From JACRBR01 sp964371355 (GTDB taxonomy: Bacteria; Chloroflexota; Dehalococcoidia; DSTF01; JACRBR01), in the NCBI GenBank assembly GCA_964371355.1, contig CAYJMG010000002.1, forward strand, positions 62,001 to 126,000: DNA of 64,000 nt. The letters are read 5' to 3'. The notes beneath the pieces are model-generated. The model saw nothing but the letters and a program-made list of their open reading frames with translations, searched no databases and was not told the DNA's origin. Below, piece by piece: positions 50,097-58,306 of this stretch. How positions within the stretch are numbered: the first letter of the stretch is position 1; each line of letters begins with the position of its first letter. The position numbers and the translations under genes are program-made.

Positions 50097-50924
50097 CTAC
50101 TTCTCGATGGGGACGTCGATCAGGGACCCGTACTCGGTCCAGGAGCCGTCGTAGTTCCTAACGTTCGGGAAGTCGAGCAGGTGTCTTAGCGCGAACCATG
50201 TGTGCGAGGATCGCTCGCCGATGCGACAGTACGCGATGACATCCTTGTCCTTCGAGACCCCCTTGGTGCCGTAGAGCTGCTCCAGCTCCTCCTTCGACTT
50301 GAAGGTGCCGTCCTCGCGTACCGCCTGGGCCCAGGGGACGTTGGCTGCGCCGGGGATATGGCCCATGCGCTGGGCGGTCTCCGGCAGGCCGGGCGGCGCC
50401 ATGATCTCGCCGTTGTACTCCGCGGGGGAGCGGACGTCGACAAGCGCGTTCTTGCTGTTGCCCAGCGCCTGGAGGACGTCGTCGCGGCGGGCGCGGAGCC
50501 CCTTGTTCGGCGCCTGGGCCTTGTAGGCGGCCTTCGCGGGTGAGGGGACGTCCTTCGTCATGGGACGACCCTCTTCGGCCCACTTCTTGCGGCCACCGTC
50601 CATGAGCCTCGCGCTGGTGTTGCCGTACATCTCGAGGACCCAGAAGGCGTAGGCGGCGAACCAGTTGTTATTGTCGCCATACAGGATGATGGTGTCGCCG
50701 TTGGAAATGCCGGCGCTGCCGAGTAGTTGCTCGAGATCCTGCTGGCTGATGATGTCGCGGCGTACCTGATCCTGGAGCTGGCTGGTCCAGTTGAAGCCCA
50801 CGGCCCCGGCGATGTGCCCTTCGTCGTAGGCCGTCGTATCGACGTCCACCTCGACCAGCTTCACCTTCGCGTTATTGAGGTTGTCGGCCACCCACTGGGT
50901 GGTCACGAGTACATCGGAGGCCAT
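50097..50924 (-). CDS. Sulfurtransferase with two rhodanese domains
   Basis: A thiosulfate (or mercaptopyruvate) sulfurtransferase of 275 residues that transfers sulfur to cyanide or thiol acceptors. The first, inactive domain ends near DGGRKKWAEEGRP; the second carries the active loop AYCRIGERSSHTWFAL with the catalytic Cys. CRIGERS fits the thiosulfate-type loop of actinobacterial enzymes (CxxGxRS). ATG 50924 has AAGGAG nine bases upstream. It may handle sulfur during redox stress. Confidence 0.93.
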   Translation of the reverse strand: MASDVLVTTQWVADNLNNAKVKLVEVDVDTTAYDEGHIAGAVGFNWTSQLQDQVRRDIISQQDLEQLLGSAGISNGDTIILYGDNNNWFAAYAFWVLEMYGNTSARLMDGGRKKWAEEGRPMTKDVPSPAKAAYKAQAPNKGLRARRDDVLQALGNSKNALVDVRSPAEYNGEIMAPPGLPETAQRMGHIPGAANVPWAQAVREDGTFKSKEELEQLYGTKGVSKDKDVIAYCRIGERSSHTWFALRHLLDFPNVRNYDGSWTEYGSLIDVPIEK

Positions 50925-51057
50925 GATGCATGCTCCTTATTATGTGCGCTCCGTGGGAGTGCGCGTCCACCTGCGGTGCAGCGCGCGGTCAAGGGGACGC
51001 GCAGCAGGTCTCGGCTCTATTGTAGAGGCCGTTGCTTAACGCGGTCTAGAGCATTTT

Positions 51058-51558
51058 TCAGCGGAGGCCACCCTCGAACGACCAGCTGGAGGCGAGGAGC
51101 GCCGCGAGCAGCAGGATGACGACGGAGAGGCCGAGCGTGGCGATGGAGGCCATCATGGAGTACTGGCGCGCCTGTGCGATCTCCGCCTCCGGGGCGTTGC
51201 GCTCCTGCAGCTCCTGAAGGCGGCGTCCCAGGACGAAGCCGTGGATGGCCGTGAGCAGCACGACAACGATGGCCAGCGTCATCTTGATGTTGAGGACCCA
51301 GAAGTAGCGCTTGAAGTCCATCAGGCCGTCGTCCTGGGCCTGGGCGAAGTTGTAGAAGCCGGTGAGGATGACGAGCGCCAGCGCGCCACCGCCCAGATAG
51401 CCGAAGCCGCGGGTGATGCGGCGGGTGAGGTCCTGCCGCAGCTTCGCGTCGCCGATCTCGCGGACGGCGGGCATGGCGACGGCAGCGAGGAAGATCTGGG
51501 GCCCGACGAAGACGACGGCGCCGAGGATGTGCAGCCAGAGGACGATCGCGTTGAACAT
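51058..51558 (-). CDS. CopD-like membrane protein
   Basis: A 166-residue protein with four hydrophobic helices: IVLWLHILGAVVFVGPQIFL, GGALALVILTGFYNF, KMTLAIVVVLLTAIHGFVLG and MASIATLGLSVVILLLAALL. The early LHILGAVVFVG recalls the CopD/DUF2269 membrane superfamily. ATG 51558 fits the promoter: TTGGCG, 17 bases, TACACT, then seven bases to the ATG, with no ribosome site. The longer frame upstream runs through the promoter and is rejected. Function is unknown. Confidence 0.72.
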   Translation of the reverse strand: MFNAIVLWLHILGAVVFVGPQIFLAAVAMPAVREIGDAKLRQDLTRRITRGFGYLGGGALALVILTGFYNFAQAQDDGLMDFKRYFWVLNIKMTLAIVVVLLTAIHGFVLGRRLQELQERNAPEAEIAQARQYSMMASIATLGLSVVILLLAALLASSWSFEGGLR

Positions 51559-51565
51559 CTTCTGG

Positions 51566-51594
51566 AGTGTACGCCGGGGGGCGGGTAGCGCCAA
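51566..51594 (-). promoter_or_regulatory. Promoter for a leaderless CopD-like mRNA
   Basis: TTGGCG (51594-51589), 17 bases, TACACT (51571-51566). The ATG at 51558 follows after seven bases. This matches the geometry at 13691-13726. Confidence 0.65.
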
Positions 51595-51971
51595 TCGGTT
51601 GGTTGTTGGTGGACTGGTGCCGGGGAGTCTGGTCGGCAGAATTGCGTGTTTCACAGAGGCAAGCCCTGCGGGCGTTTCGCGAGGGCGTCGTTTTCGGCGA
51701 CGCGGCCTACGTTTTTCGAAGAACCGGACGCTGGTGTCTCCAGCAACCGGCGTCTCCTGGGGCAACACGCAGGACGTGGGGGATGTACTTCACGGGCCCG
51801 AGCGTAGGCGCTTTCGGCCGGATCTCCCAGGCGCGCCGGATCACATTGGGCGAGTCTTGTTGCCCGTGGACCGGCTGCAGGCTGGTGTGCGTCCGAGCAC
51901 GTCCATCGGTGGCCGTCGGCGGCTGCGGCTGAGGCCGGTATGCTGAGGGCACTCCCGGGACCGAGGTCGTT
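51595..51971. other. Gene-free stretch between the CopD-like and M23 genes
   Basis: Open frames exist on both strands here, but none has recognisable domains, a ribosome site or a consistent codon pattern. A TATGCT box at 51938-51943 could serve the M23 lipoprotein gene. Confidence 0.5.
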
Positions 51972-52703
51972 GTGGCTCAATTGCGCCGTCCATCGCTTCT
52001 GCTATCGCTTCTGATTCTGTGCGGCGCCGCCGTTGCGGCGGCGGGATGCGGCTCTGTGTTCGGGGGGTCGAATCCGACGCCGACGGCGACGGCTATCCCG
52101 CCCAGCCCGACGCCGGCGCCGCCGGACCTGACGGTGTTCCGGGGGTTCTCGTACCCGCTGGAGGGCGCGTGCTTGCCGGAGGGCGACCAACTGATGCCGA
52201 ACGCACCCCGGGAGTATCGCGGTGGAGTGCACGAGGGCGTGGACTTCTACGCGTACGACAACTGCGGCGAAATCGTGGAAGGGACGCCGGTGCTGGCGGC
52301 GAAGGACGGCGTCGTGATCCGGGTAGACGGCGACTATCACGCGCTGACGCAGGAGGAGCTGGATGCGGCCGACGCGCGCATAGCAGCGGGTGAAACGGAC
52401 GCGCCTGACATTCTGGACCTGTTCCGCGGGCGTCAGGTGTGGGTCGACCACGGGAAAGGGATCGTGACGCGGTACGCGCACCTGGCGGGCGTTGCGGCCG
52501 ACATCGCCGAGGGGCAGCGTGTCGCGGCGGGGACGGTGGTCGGGTACGTGGGGGACAGCGGTACGCCGGAGTCGATTTCGAATCCGGGGACGGAGATCCA
52601 CCTGCACTGGGAGCTGCGGACGGGGGACACGTTCCTGGGGGTGGGTCTGCCCCCGGAAGAAGTGCGGGCGATGTATCTGCGGCTCTTCGAAGAGTTGCCG
52701 TGA
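51972..52703 (+). CDS. M23 family peptidase, lipoprotein
   Basis: A lipid-anchored cell-wall peptidase-like protein of 243 residues. The signal peptide ends in the lipobox AAAGC (Cys26). A short TPTATAIPPSPTPAP linker leads to an M23 domain with YRGGVHEGVDFYAY, VTRYAHLAG and IHLHWELRTG. The first zinc ligand pattern HxxxD and the HLHW motif are intact. Start is GTG 51972 with GAGG five bases upstream. A TlpA-like gene follows after 45 bases. Confidence 0.87.
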   Translation: MAQLRRPSLLLSLLILCGAAVAAAGCGSVFGGSNPTPTATAIPPSPTPAPPDLTVFRGFSYPLEGACLPEGDQLMPNAPREYRGGVHEGVDFYAYDNCGEIVEGTPVLAAKDGVVIRVDGDYHALTQEELDAADARIAAGETDAPDILDLFRGRQVWVDHGKGIVTRYAHLAGVAADIAEGQRVAAGTVVGYVGDSGTPESISNPGTEIHLHWELRTGDTFLGVGLPPEEVRAMYLRLFEELP

Positions 52704-52748
52704 CGGGGCGAGGAGAAGCTGGATCGGTGTCAGTGTCGGAGACAGATC

Positions 52749-53420
52749 GTGCCTGAGGACGAGGCGCCGGTGGATGAGGTATCGGGCGTGGAGGAGCGGC
52801 CCCAGAACGCGCGTGAGTGGTCGGGGGCGCTGCGGAGCCTGGTGCTGCCGCTGCTGATCGTGGCGACGATCGTGGGGGTGTTGTTCTACGTCGAGCGGCG
52901 GCGGGACGGTGGCGGTGACGCGGCCACCGGCGCTTACGGGACGGTGGAGCTTCCCGCGGATCTGAACACGGCGGGCAAGGGGCCATCGAGTGACGTGGGG
53001 CGGGCGGCGCCGGACTTCTTGCTGGAGACGCCGGATGGCGCGGAGCTGCGCCTGAGTGGCCTGCGTGGGACGCCTGTGCTGGTGAACTTCTGGGCGTCGT
53101 GGTGCACGCCGTGCCGCGAGGAGATGCCACGCATCGTGAAGGCGTACGACGACGGAGGCGGCGCGTTCACGGTCGTGGCGGTTGACCTGCAGGAGAACGA
53201 CGACGCTGTGGCGTCGTTCGCGCGGGAGTTCGGGATGACGTTCCCGGTGGTGATCGATCGTTCGGGCGAGGTGGGGCGTACGTGGCGGATCGGGGGCCCC
53301 GTGGAGGGGATCCCGTCGTCGTACTTCATCGACGTGGACGGCGTCGTGCGGGGGCGGGTGTTCGGGCCGATGTCCGACGAGGTGCTGCAGGAGAACCTGG
53401 GGCTGATCGGCGTGGAGTAG
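52749..53420 (+). CDS. TlpA/ResA-like thiol:disulfide reductase
   Basis: A membrane-anchored thioredoxin-fold protein of 223 residues. An N-terminal helix (LVLPLLIVATIVGVLFYVE) is followed by an extracytoplasmic domain with LVNFWASWCTPCREEMP (redox motif CTPC) and FPVVIDRSGEVGRTWRIGGP, and a conserved GIPSSYFIDVDGVV end. It likely reduces disulfides outside the membrane, for example in cytochrome c maturation. GTG 52749 has CGGAG seven bases upstream. It is probably transcribed with the M23 gene. Confidence 0.92.
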   Translation: MPEDEAPVDEVSGVEERPQNAREWSGALRSLVLPLLIVATIVGVLFYVERRRDGGGDAATGAYGTVELPADLNTAGKGPSSDVGRAAPDFLLETPDGAELRLSGLRGTPVLVNFWASWCTPCREEMPRIVKAYDDGGGAFTVVAVDLQENDDAVASFAREFGMTFPVVIDRSGEVGRTWRIGGPVEGIPSSYFIDVDGVVRGRVFGPMSDEVLQENLGLIGVE

Positions 53421-53787
53421 GACGCGCGTCTGTCACGGACGCAGCGAGCGATTCACGGGTCGCGCGAGGCAGCGACGCCGTTACGAGTTCGTAGGAATGA
53501 TCGACCCACTCCCGGACGAGGGCGTCGGGAATCGCGCCGTCGACGTGGACGGTGTTCCAGTGGCGTTTGCTCATGTGGTAGCCGGGCTGCACGCCGGGGA
53601 ACTGCTCTCGCAGGATCTCGGCCAGGGCCGGGTCGCACTTCAGGCTGATGCGCAGGGTCGCGTCGTCGGGGATGAGCGCGAACATCCTCCCGGCGACCTT
53701 GTACACGCGGGCGCCCGGGCCGAACGGGTACTCAGCCACCGCGCCCGGTTTCGCCAGGCAGTACCGCCGCAACGCCGTCCCTGTCAT
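53326..53787 (-). CDS. MmcQ/YjbR family protein with a C-terminal extension
   Basis: A small DNA-binding-like fold (MmcQ/YjbR). The conserved core is RRYCLAKPGAVAEYPFGPGA, MFALIPDD and PGYHMSKRHWNTVHVDGAIP then WVDHSYELV. The last 40 residues are Arg/Pro/Ala-rich and extend 95 bases into the convergent TlpA-like gene, beyond the usual family end; loss of a stop codon is likely. ATG 53787 is taken as the start: a TACGCT box lies six bases upstream, without a ribosome site. Confidence 0.8.
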   Translation of the reverse strand: MTGTALRRYCLAKPGAVAEYPFGPGARVYKVAGRMFALIPDDATLRISLKCDPALAEILREQFPGVQPGYHMSKRHWNTVHVDGAIPDALVREWVDHSYELVTASLPRATRESLAASVTDARPTPRRSAPGSPAAPRRTSARTPAPARRRPRR

Positions 53788-53893
53788 GTCCGCAGCGTAC
53801 CGGGGATCCGCGGGAAGTGGCGGAGCTGTGTCATGGCGGGCCCGCATCCGGCCGGCGGTTCATGACGCCCCGAACCCGATATCCTTCAACCAG

Positions 53894-55153
53894 ATGACGG
53901 ATACGCGCTACAGAATCTCCGGTGGGCGGCGGCTCGAGGGCCAGGTGCGCATCAGCGGCTCCAAGAACGGGGCCGACTACGCAATCGCCGCCGCGCTTCT
54001 CACCGACGACGACGTCGTCCTGCACAACGTCCCCGAGATCGGCGACGTGCGGCAGATGGTGGAGATCCTCGCGCATCTCGGCGCGCGGGTGGCCCGCCCG
54101 TCACAACACACCTTGCGCATCAATTGTGCGGAACTCACGCGGTCGGAGGTGCCGCCGCGGCTGGCGGCGCCGCTGCGCGCGTCGTTCCTGGTGATGGGGC
54201 CGCTGCTGGCGCGTATGGGTCATGCGTCTTGTCCGCCGCCTGGCGGCGACGCGATCGGCATCCGGCCCCTGGACGTACACCTCGCGGGCTTCCGTTCGCT
54301 GGGCGCCACCGTCGAGCAGCACGGCGACATCTTCGACATCAAGCAGACCAGCGCGTTCCGTGGACAGCGCGTCGTGCTGGACTACCCGAGCGTGATGGGC
54401 ACGCTGAACGTGATGCTGGCGGCGACGCTTGCCGACGGCACGACGACGATCATCAACGCCGCGTGCGAGCCCGAGATCGAGTCTCTGGCCGTGATGCTGA
54501 ACGGCATGGGCGCGAAGATCGCGGCGGCGGGCACGCCCATCATGCGCATCGAGGGCGTGCGGTCGCTGGGCGGTGTCGAACACCGGATCATTCCGGACCG
54601 GTTGGAGGCGGGGACGTTCGCGCTGGCGGCGGCGATAACGGGCGGGAGGATCGAGATCGAAGAGGCGGTGCCGGAGCACCTGGACGCGTTAATCTGGAAG
54701 ATGCGCGAGGCGGGGGCGCGGGTGGAGAGCACAGACGGGGGCATGCGGGTCACGGGCGCGGCGGAGTACGAGGCCGTGAACGCGCAGGCGCTTCCGTACC
54801 CGGGTCTGGCGACCGACCTGCAGCCGCAGCTCGCCACGTTCCTGACGCAGGCGCGCGGGGCCAGCACCATCCACGAGCGCGTGTTCGACAACCGCCTGCT
54901 GTACATCACCGAACTCCGCAAGATGGGCGCCAACGTGGTGGCGACGGGGCAGACAGCCATCATCGCAGGCCCGACGAAGCTGACGGCCGCGCCCGTCCAG
55001 GCGCTTGACGTGCGGGCGGGAAGCGCGTGCGTGCTGGCCGCGCTGGTTGCGGACGGCACCACGGAGATCAGCGACGTCTATCACATTGAGCGCGCGCACG
55101 AGGACCTGCATGGTAAACTGCGCGCGCTCGGCGCCGAGATCGAGCGCGCCTGA
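53894..55153 (+). CDS. murA: UDP-N-acetylglucosamine 1-carboxyvinyltransferase (MurA) with Asp at the Cys115 position
   Basis: The first committed enzyme of peptidoglycan synthesis; it adds the enolpyruvyl group to UDP-GlcNAc. The ISGSKNGADYAIAAALLTDD start, LRASFLVMGPLLAR, LADGTTTIINAACEPEIESL and PTDLQPQ-type (here ATDLQPQLATF) segments are all present. The loop that normally contains the fosfomycin-reactive Cys (LPGGCTIG in E. coli) reads PPGGDAIG here. Asp at this position is known from naturally fosfomycin-resistant MurA proteins (e.g. mycobacteria, Chlamydia). ATG 53894 gives 419 residues; TATCCT lies eight bases upstream. MreB follows. Confidence 0.96.
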   Translation: MTDTRYRISGGRRLEGQVRISGSKNGADYAIAAALLTDDDVVLHNVPEIGDVRQMVEILAHLGARVARPSQHTLRINCAELTRSEVPPRLAAPLRASFLVMGPLLARMGHASCPPPGGDAIGIRPLDVHLAGFRSLGATVEQHGDIFDIKQTSAFRGQRVVLDYPSVMGTLNVMLAATLADGTTTIINAACEPEIESLAVMLNGMGAKIAAAGTPIMRIEGVRSLGGVEHRIIPDRLEAGTFALAAAITGGRIEIEEAVPEHLDALIWKMREAGARVESTDGGMRVTGAAEYEAVNAQALPYPGLATDLQPQLATFLTQARGASTIHERVFDNRLLYITELRKMGANVVATGQTAIIAGPTKLTAAPVQALDVRAGSACVLAALVADGTTEISDVYHIERAHEDLHGKLRALGAEIERA

Positions 55154-55212
55154 TCGTCGTTCAGGTTCCAGCTCCTGGTACCGGGTTCTCGGTCCTACAT
55201 CGCGAGGGCGGC

Positions 55213-56244
55213 TTGCTTCCAAAGAGAATCGGTATCGACCTCGGTACGGCGAACGTGCTGGTGTACGTCAAGGGCCGCGGGATCGTCGTCAACGAGCCTT
55301 CGGTCGTCGCCCTGGCGAACCGCGACAACACGGTCGTTGCTGTGGGGCGCAGCGCCCAGGAGATGATGGGGCGCGTGCCGCAGAGCATCAGCGTCATCCG
55401 CCCGATGCGCGACGGCGTCATCGCCGACTACCTGATCACGGAAGCGATGCTGCGGTACTTCATCAACCGCGTGGTGGGGCGCTTCAACCTCATCAAGCCG
55501 GAGGTCATGGTCTGCATTCCCGCCGGCGTCACCAGCGTCGAGCAACGCGCGGTGCGCGACGCCGCTGAGCAGGCCGGAGGGCGGAGGCCGGTGCACCTGG
55601 TGCCGGAGCCGCTGGCGGCCGCCATCGGCGCGCGTATCCCGGTGAACTCCCCCAGCGGCAACATGGTGGTGGACATCGGCGGCGGCCGCACCGAAGCGGC
55701 GGTGATCTCGATGTACGGGATCGTCGTCAGCGAGAGCGTGCGCGTCGCGGGCGACAGGCTGGACGACGCGATCACGGCGTACGTGAAGCGCCGGTACAAC
55801 CTGGTGATTGGCGAGCGAACGGCGGAGGAGATGAAAGTGGCGATCGGCGCCGCCGTGCCGCTGGACCCGGAGCTGAAGATGGAAGTGCGAGGGCGCGACC
55901 AGATCAGCGGCCTGCCGAAGACGATCACGGTCACGTCGAGCGACATCACGGCCGCGATCCAGGATTCGCTGGCGACGATCTGCTCCGTCGTGCGCAGCGT
56001 GCTGGAGCGCACGCCGCCGGAGCTGGCCTCGGACGTCATCGACCGAGGGATCGTGCTGACGGGCGGCGGCGCGTGCCTGCGTCACATTGACGTGCTGCTG
56101 GCGCAGGAGACGGGCGTGCCGGTACACATCGCCGAGAACCCGCTGGACTGCGTGGCGATCGGCGCGGGGGTGGCGCTGGAGTACCTCGAAGTGATCAAAC
56201 GCAGCCTGCCGACCGAGGAAGAGACTCTGGTCGCCAGCTACTGA
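55213..56244 (+). CDS. mreB: Rod shape-determining protein MreB
   Basis: Actin-like filament protein of 343 residues that guides cell-wall growth. The ATPase motifs are visible: phosphate 1 RIGIDLGTANVLVYVKGRGI, phosphate 2 MVVDIGGGRTEAAVISMYGI and adenosine DRGIVLTGGGACLRHID. It lies 59 bases after murA on the same strand, so the two may form a wall-growth operon. The start is TTG 55213 with GAGGG upstream. MreC and MreD are not next to it. Confidence 0.97.
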   Translation: MLPKRIGIDLGTANVLVYVKGRGIVVNEPSVVALANRDNTVVAVGRSAQEMMGRVPQSISVIRPMRDGVIADYLITEAMLRYFINRVVGRFNLIKPEVMVCIPAGVTSVEQRAVRDAAEQAGGRRPVHLVPEPLAAAIGARIPVNSPSGNMVVDIGGGRTEAAVISMYGIVVSESVRVAGDRLDDAITAYVKRRYNLVIGERTAEEMKVAIGAAVPLDPELKMEVRGRDQISGLPKTITVTSSDITAAIQDSLATICSVVRSVLERTPPELASDVIDRGIVLTGGGACLRHIDVLLAQETGVPVHIAENPLDCVAIGAGVALEYLEVIKRSLPTEEETLVASY

Positions 56245-56292
56245 GCCTGAAGGCGTCGGCATGCGGGGACGCCGATCGGCTACCATACCTGC

Positions 56293-56610
56293 GTGGTCGC
56301 CCGAATTGGCCTGGAATTGCCCCGGGAACCCATCGCTCAGTTCTGTGCGCGGTGGCACATCCGCGAACTCGCGCTGTTCGGTTCCGTGCTGCGGGATGAT
56401 TTCACGCCGCAAAGCGACGTGGACGTTCTCGTGGCGTTCGAGCCGGCCGCACGCGTCGGTCTAGTCGCGTTGTCTCAGATGGAGCGCGAGCTTGCCGGGC
56501 TGCTGGGACGGCCGGTGGACCTCATCCCGCGTGATGCTGTCGAGCACAGCGAGAATGCGGCGCGCCGCCGGCGGATCCTGGAGAGCGCACACGTTGTCTA
56601 CGCGGCCTGA
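56293..56610 (+). CDS. mntA: MntA-type nucleotidyltransferase antitoxin
   Basis: A minimal nucleotidyltransferase of 105 residues. The signature GSX10DXD is exact: Gly29-Ser30, then Asp41 and Asp43 in FGSVLRDDFTPQSDVDVLVA. In MntA/HepT systems this enzyme adds AMP to the toxin and neutralises it. Its partner gene overlaps its end by 17 bases but is frameshifted. GTG 56293 has no ribosome site, while a TACCAT box ends six bases before it, suggesting a leaderless mRNA. Confidence 0.88.
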   Translation: MVARIGLELPREPIAQFCARWHIRELALFGSVLRDDFTPQSDVDVLVAFEPAARVGLVALSQMERELAGLLGRPVDLIPRDAVEHSENAARRRRILESAHVVYAA

Positions 56611-56946
56611 CGAGGATCTCCTCAACGATATCCTCCGCGCCGCCCAACGCATTGAGCGGCGGCTTCAAGGTGTTGAGCGTGAGCAGTTTATGGACGACGA
56701 CGTCCTACAGGACGCGATCGTGCTGCAATTGCCGTGATTGACGAGGCCGCCAGGAACCTCGCGGACGAGTTCAAGCAGGCCTTTCCTGACGTGCCATGGC
56801 CGGACATCGGAAACATGCGCAACCGGCTCGTCCACGCGTACCACCTCGTGTCGCTGCCGATTGTGTGGGATACAGCGACGATGGACATACCGGATCTGGC
56901 ACGACGTCTCACGGTTCGGGGTGAGGCAGGGGAAGAGCACGCCTAG
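56594..56946 (+). pseudogene. hepT: HepT-type HEPN toxin gene, frameshifted
   Basis: The first part (TTG 56594 to TGA 56735-56737) encodes DEDLLNDILRAAQRIERRLQ and ends near DAIVLQLP. The second part continues in another frame from about 56725 as AIAVIDEAARNLADEFKQAF and PWPDIGNMRNRLVHAYH. The HEPN RNase motif Rx4HxY (RNRLVHAY) is in the second part. Together they match one DUF86/HepT protein, so the gene carries a frameshift near 56725-56735. A sequencing or assembly error is possible. Confidence 0.8.
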
Positions 56947-58208
56947 TTAGCCGCCGGTGTGGCGGCTAACTCCACCGCCACTACTGTCGCGATGTCATCG
57001 ATCGCGGACGGCGGGACGGTGATCGTCAGCTCGCCCAGGGGGTCCGGGTTGAACAGCGTGTCCGCGATCGACGTCCGCTTCGTGAACGGCAGAGCCTCCC
57101 CCGTACCCAGCGCGCGGACTGATTTCACGTGCTTCACGTGTATGCCGCGGACCGAGACAACGTCGTAAGGCCGCATGAGCAGGTGCAGGTAGACGGTCTC
57201 GCCACGGCGCGTGGACGGGCCGTAGAACTGCCAGGGCTCGAGGCCGGCGGTTGTCCCGACGATGCTCTCGCCGTGCTTCGCCATCCACGACGCGATCGCC
57301 TCGAGCCGGTCGGACTGCTCGGGCGGGAGTGCGCCGTCGCCGCGGGGGGCGACGTTGAGGAGGAGGTTACCGCCCTTTCCGGCGATCTCGCACAGGCTGT
57401 GGACCAGCGCACGCGCGCTCTTGTAGTGCGTATCGTGGGGGTTGTAGGCCCACGTCTCGTTCATGGTCAGGCAGGTCTCCCACGGGCCGGCTGGTGGCTG
57501 GGCGGGGACGAACTGCTCCGGCGTGGCGTAGCCGCCCTGGCCGGGCAGTCGGTCGTTGATCACGATGCCGGGCTGCAGCGAAAGGATCATCTCACGCAGC
57601 TCCTTCGCCCGCCACTGGTCGATCGAGCGCTCCCACTGGCCGTCGAACCAGAGCACGCTGATCTCGCCATAGGCCGTCAGCAGCTCGCGGACCTGCGCGA
57701 ACATCACGTCGAGGAACGCCGGCCAACGGTCGGGGTCCAGTGGCTTGCCGACGGGGAACTTGTACGGCGCGTCGTCCTGCGTGAAGGCCGGGTAGTCGGG
57801 ATGATGCCAGTCGGCGAGCGAGAAGTAGAAGCCGGGGCGCACACCCTCGGCGCGGAAGGCGTCGACGTACTGGCGGACGATATCGCGGCCGTACGGCGAC
57901 CGCATGACGCTGAAGTCCGTCGTCTGCGTGTCCCACATGCAGTAGCCGTCGTGGTGCTTGGTGGTGAAGACGGCGTACTGCATGCCGCAGGCCTTCGCGA
58001 GGCGCGCCCAGGCGCGGGGATCGCAGGCCTGTGGGTCGAAGGTAGCGGCGGAGGCGTGGTACTGGTCGACGGTTACGTTCGCGCCGGCGCCGGCGGTGAC
58101 GCCCCAGCCGGTCAGGGGCCACGACAGCTCGATCCCCTGCTGGGAGCTGTGGCCCCAGTGGATGAACATCCCGAAACGCGCCGCGTCGAACCAGGAGGAA
58201 TCATGCAT
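56943..58208 (-). CDS. GH29 family alpha-L-fucosidase (second copy)
   Basis: A second GH29 enzyme of 421 residues, only distantly like the one at 32 kb. Features: WFDAARFGMFIHWGHSSQQG, YAVFTTKHHDGYCMWDTQTT, EISVLWFDGQWE with the nucleophile Asp after Trp-Phe, and KGGNLLLNVAPRGDG. No signal peptide is visible. ATG 58208 gives the family N-terminus. Its stop codon overlaps the end of the frameshifted hepT. Substrates may be fucosylated glycans taken up from outside. Confidence 0.92.
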   Translation of the reverse strand: MHDSSWFDAARFGMFIHWGHSSQQGIELSWPLTGWGVTAGAGANVTVDQYHASAATFDPQACDPRAWARLAKACGMQYAVFTTKHHDGYCMWDTQTTDFSVMRSPYGRDIVRQYVDAFRAEGVRPGFYFSLADWHHPDYPAFTQDDAPYKFPVGKPLDPDRWPAFLDVMFAQVRELLTAYGEISVLWFDGQWERSIDQWRAKELREMILSLQPGIVINDRLPGQGGYATPEQFVPAQPPAGPWETCLTMNETWAYNPHDTHYKSARALVHSLCEIAGKGGNLLLNVAPRGDGALPPEQSDRLEAIASWMAKHGESIVGTTAGLEPWQFYGPSTRRGETVYLHLLMRPYDVVSVRGIHVKHVKSVRALGTGEALPFTKRTSIADTLFNPDPLGELTITVPPSAIDDIATVVAVELAATPAAN

Positions 58209-58306
58209 GCGGGAAGAGTATTCGACGCGCTCGTAGGCGCGAGGGCGGCGGTCGCATCACCAGAACCCCCGCCGCGGGCCGAGATCATAGGCAGGGGTCG
58301 TGATTC

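Noticed and set aside
51567..51932. 121-aa plus-strand open frame between the CopD-like and M23 genes
   Set aside because: Composition is rich in Arg, Trp and Cys, there is no ribosome site, and it crosses the CopD-like gene promoter.
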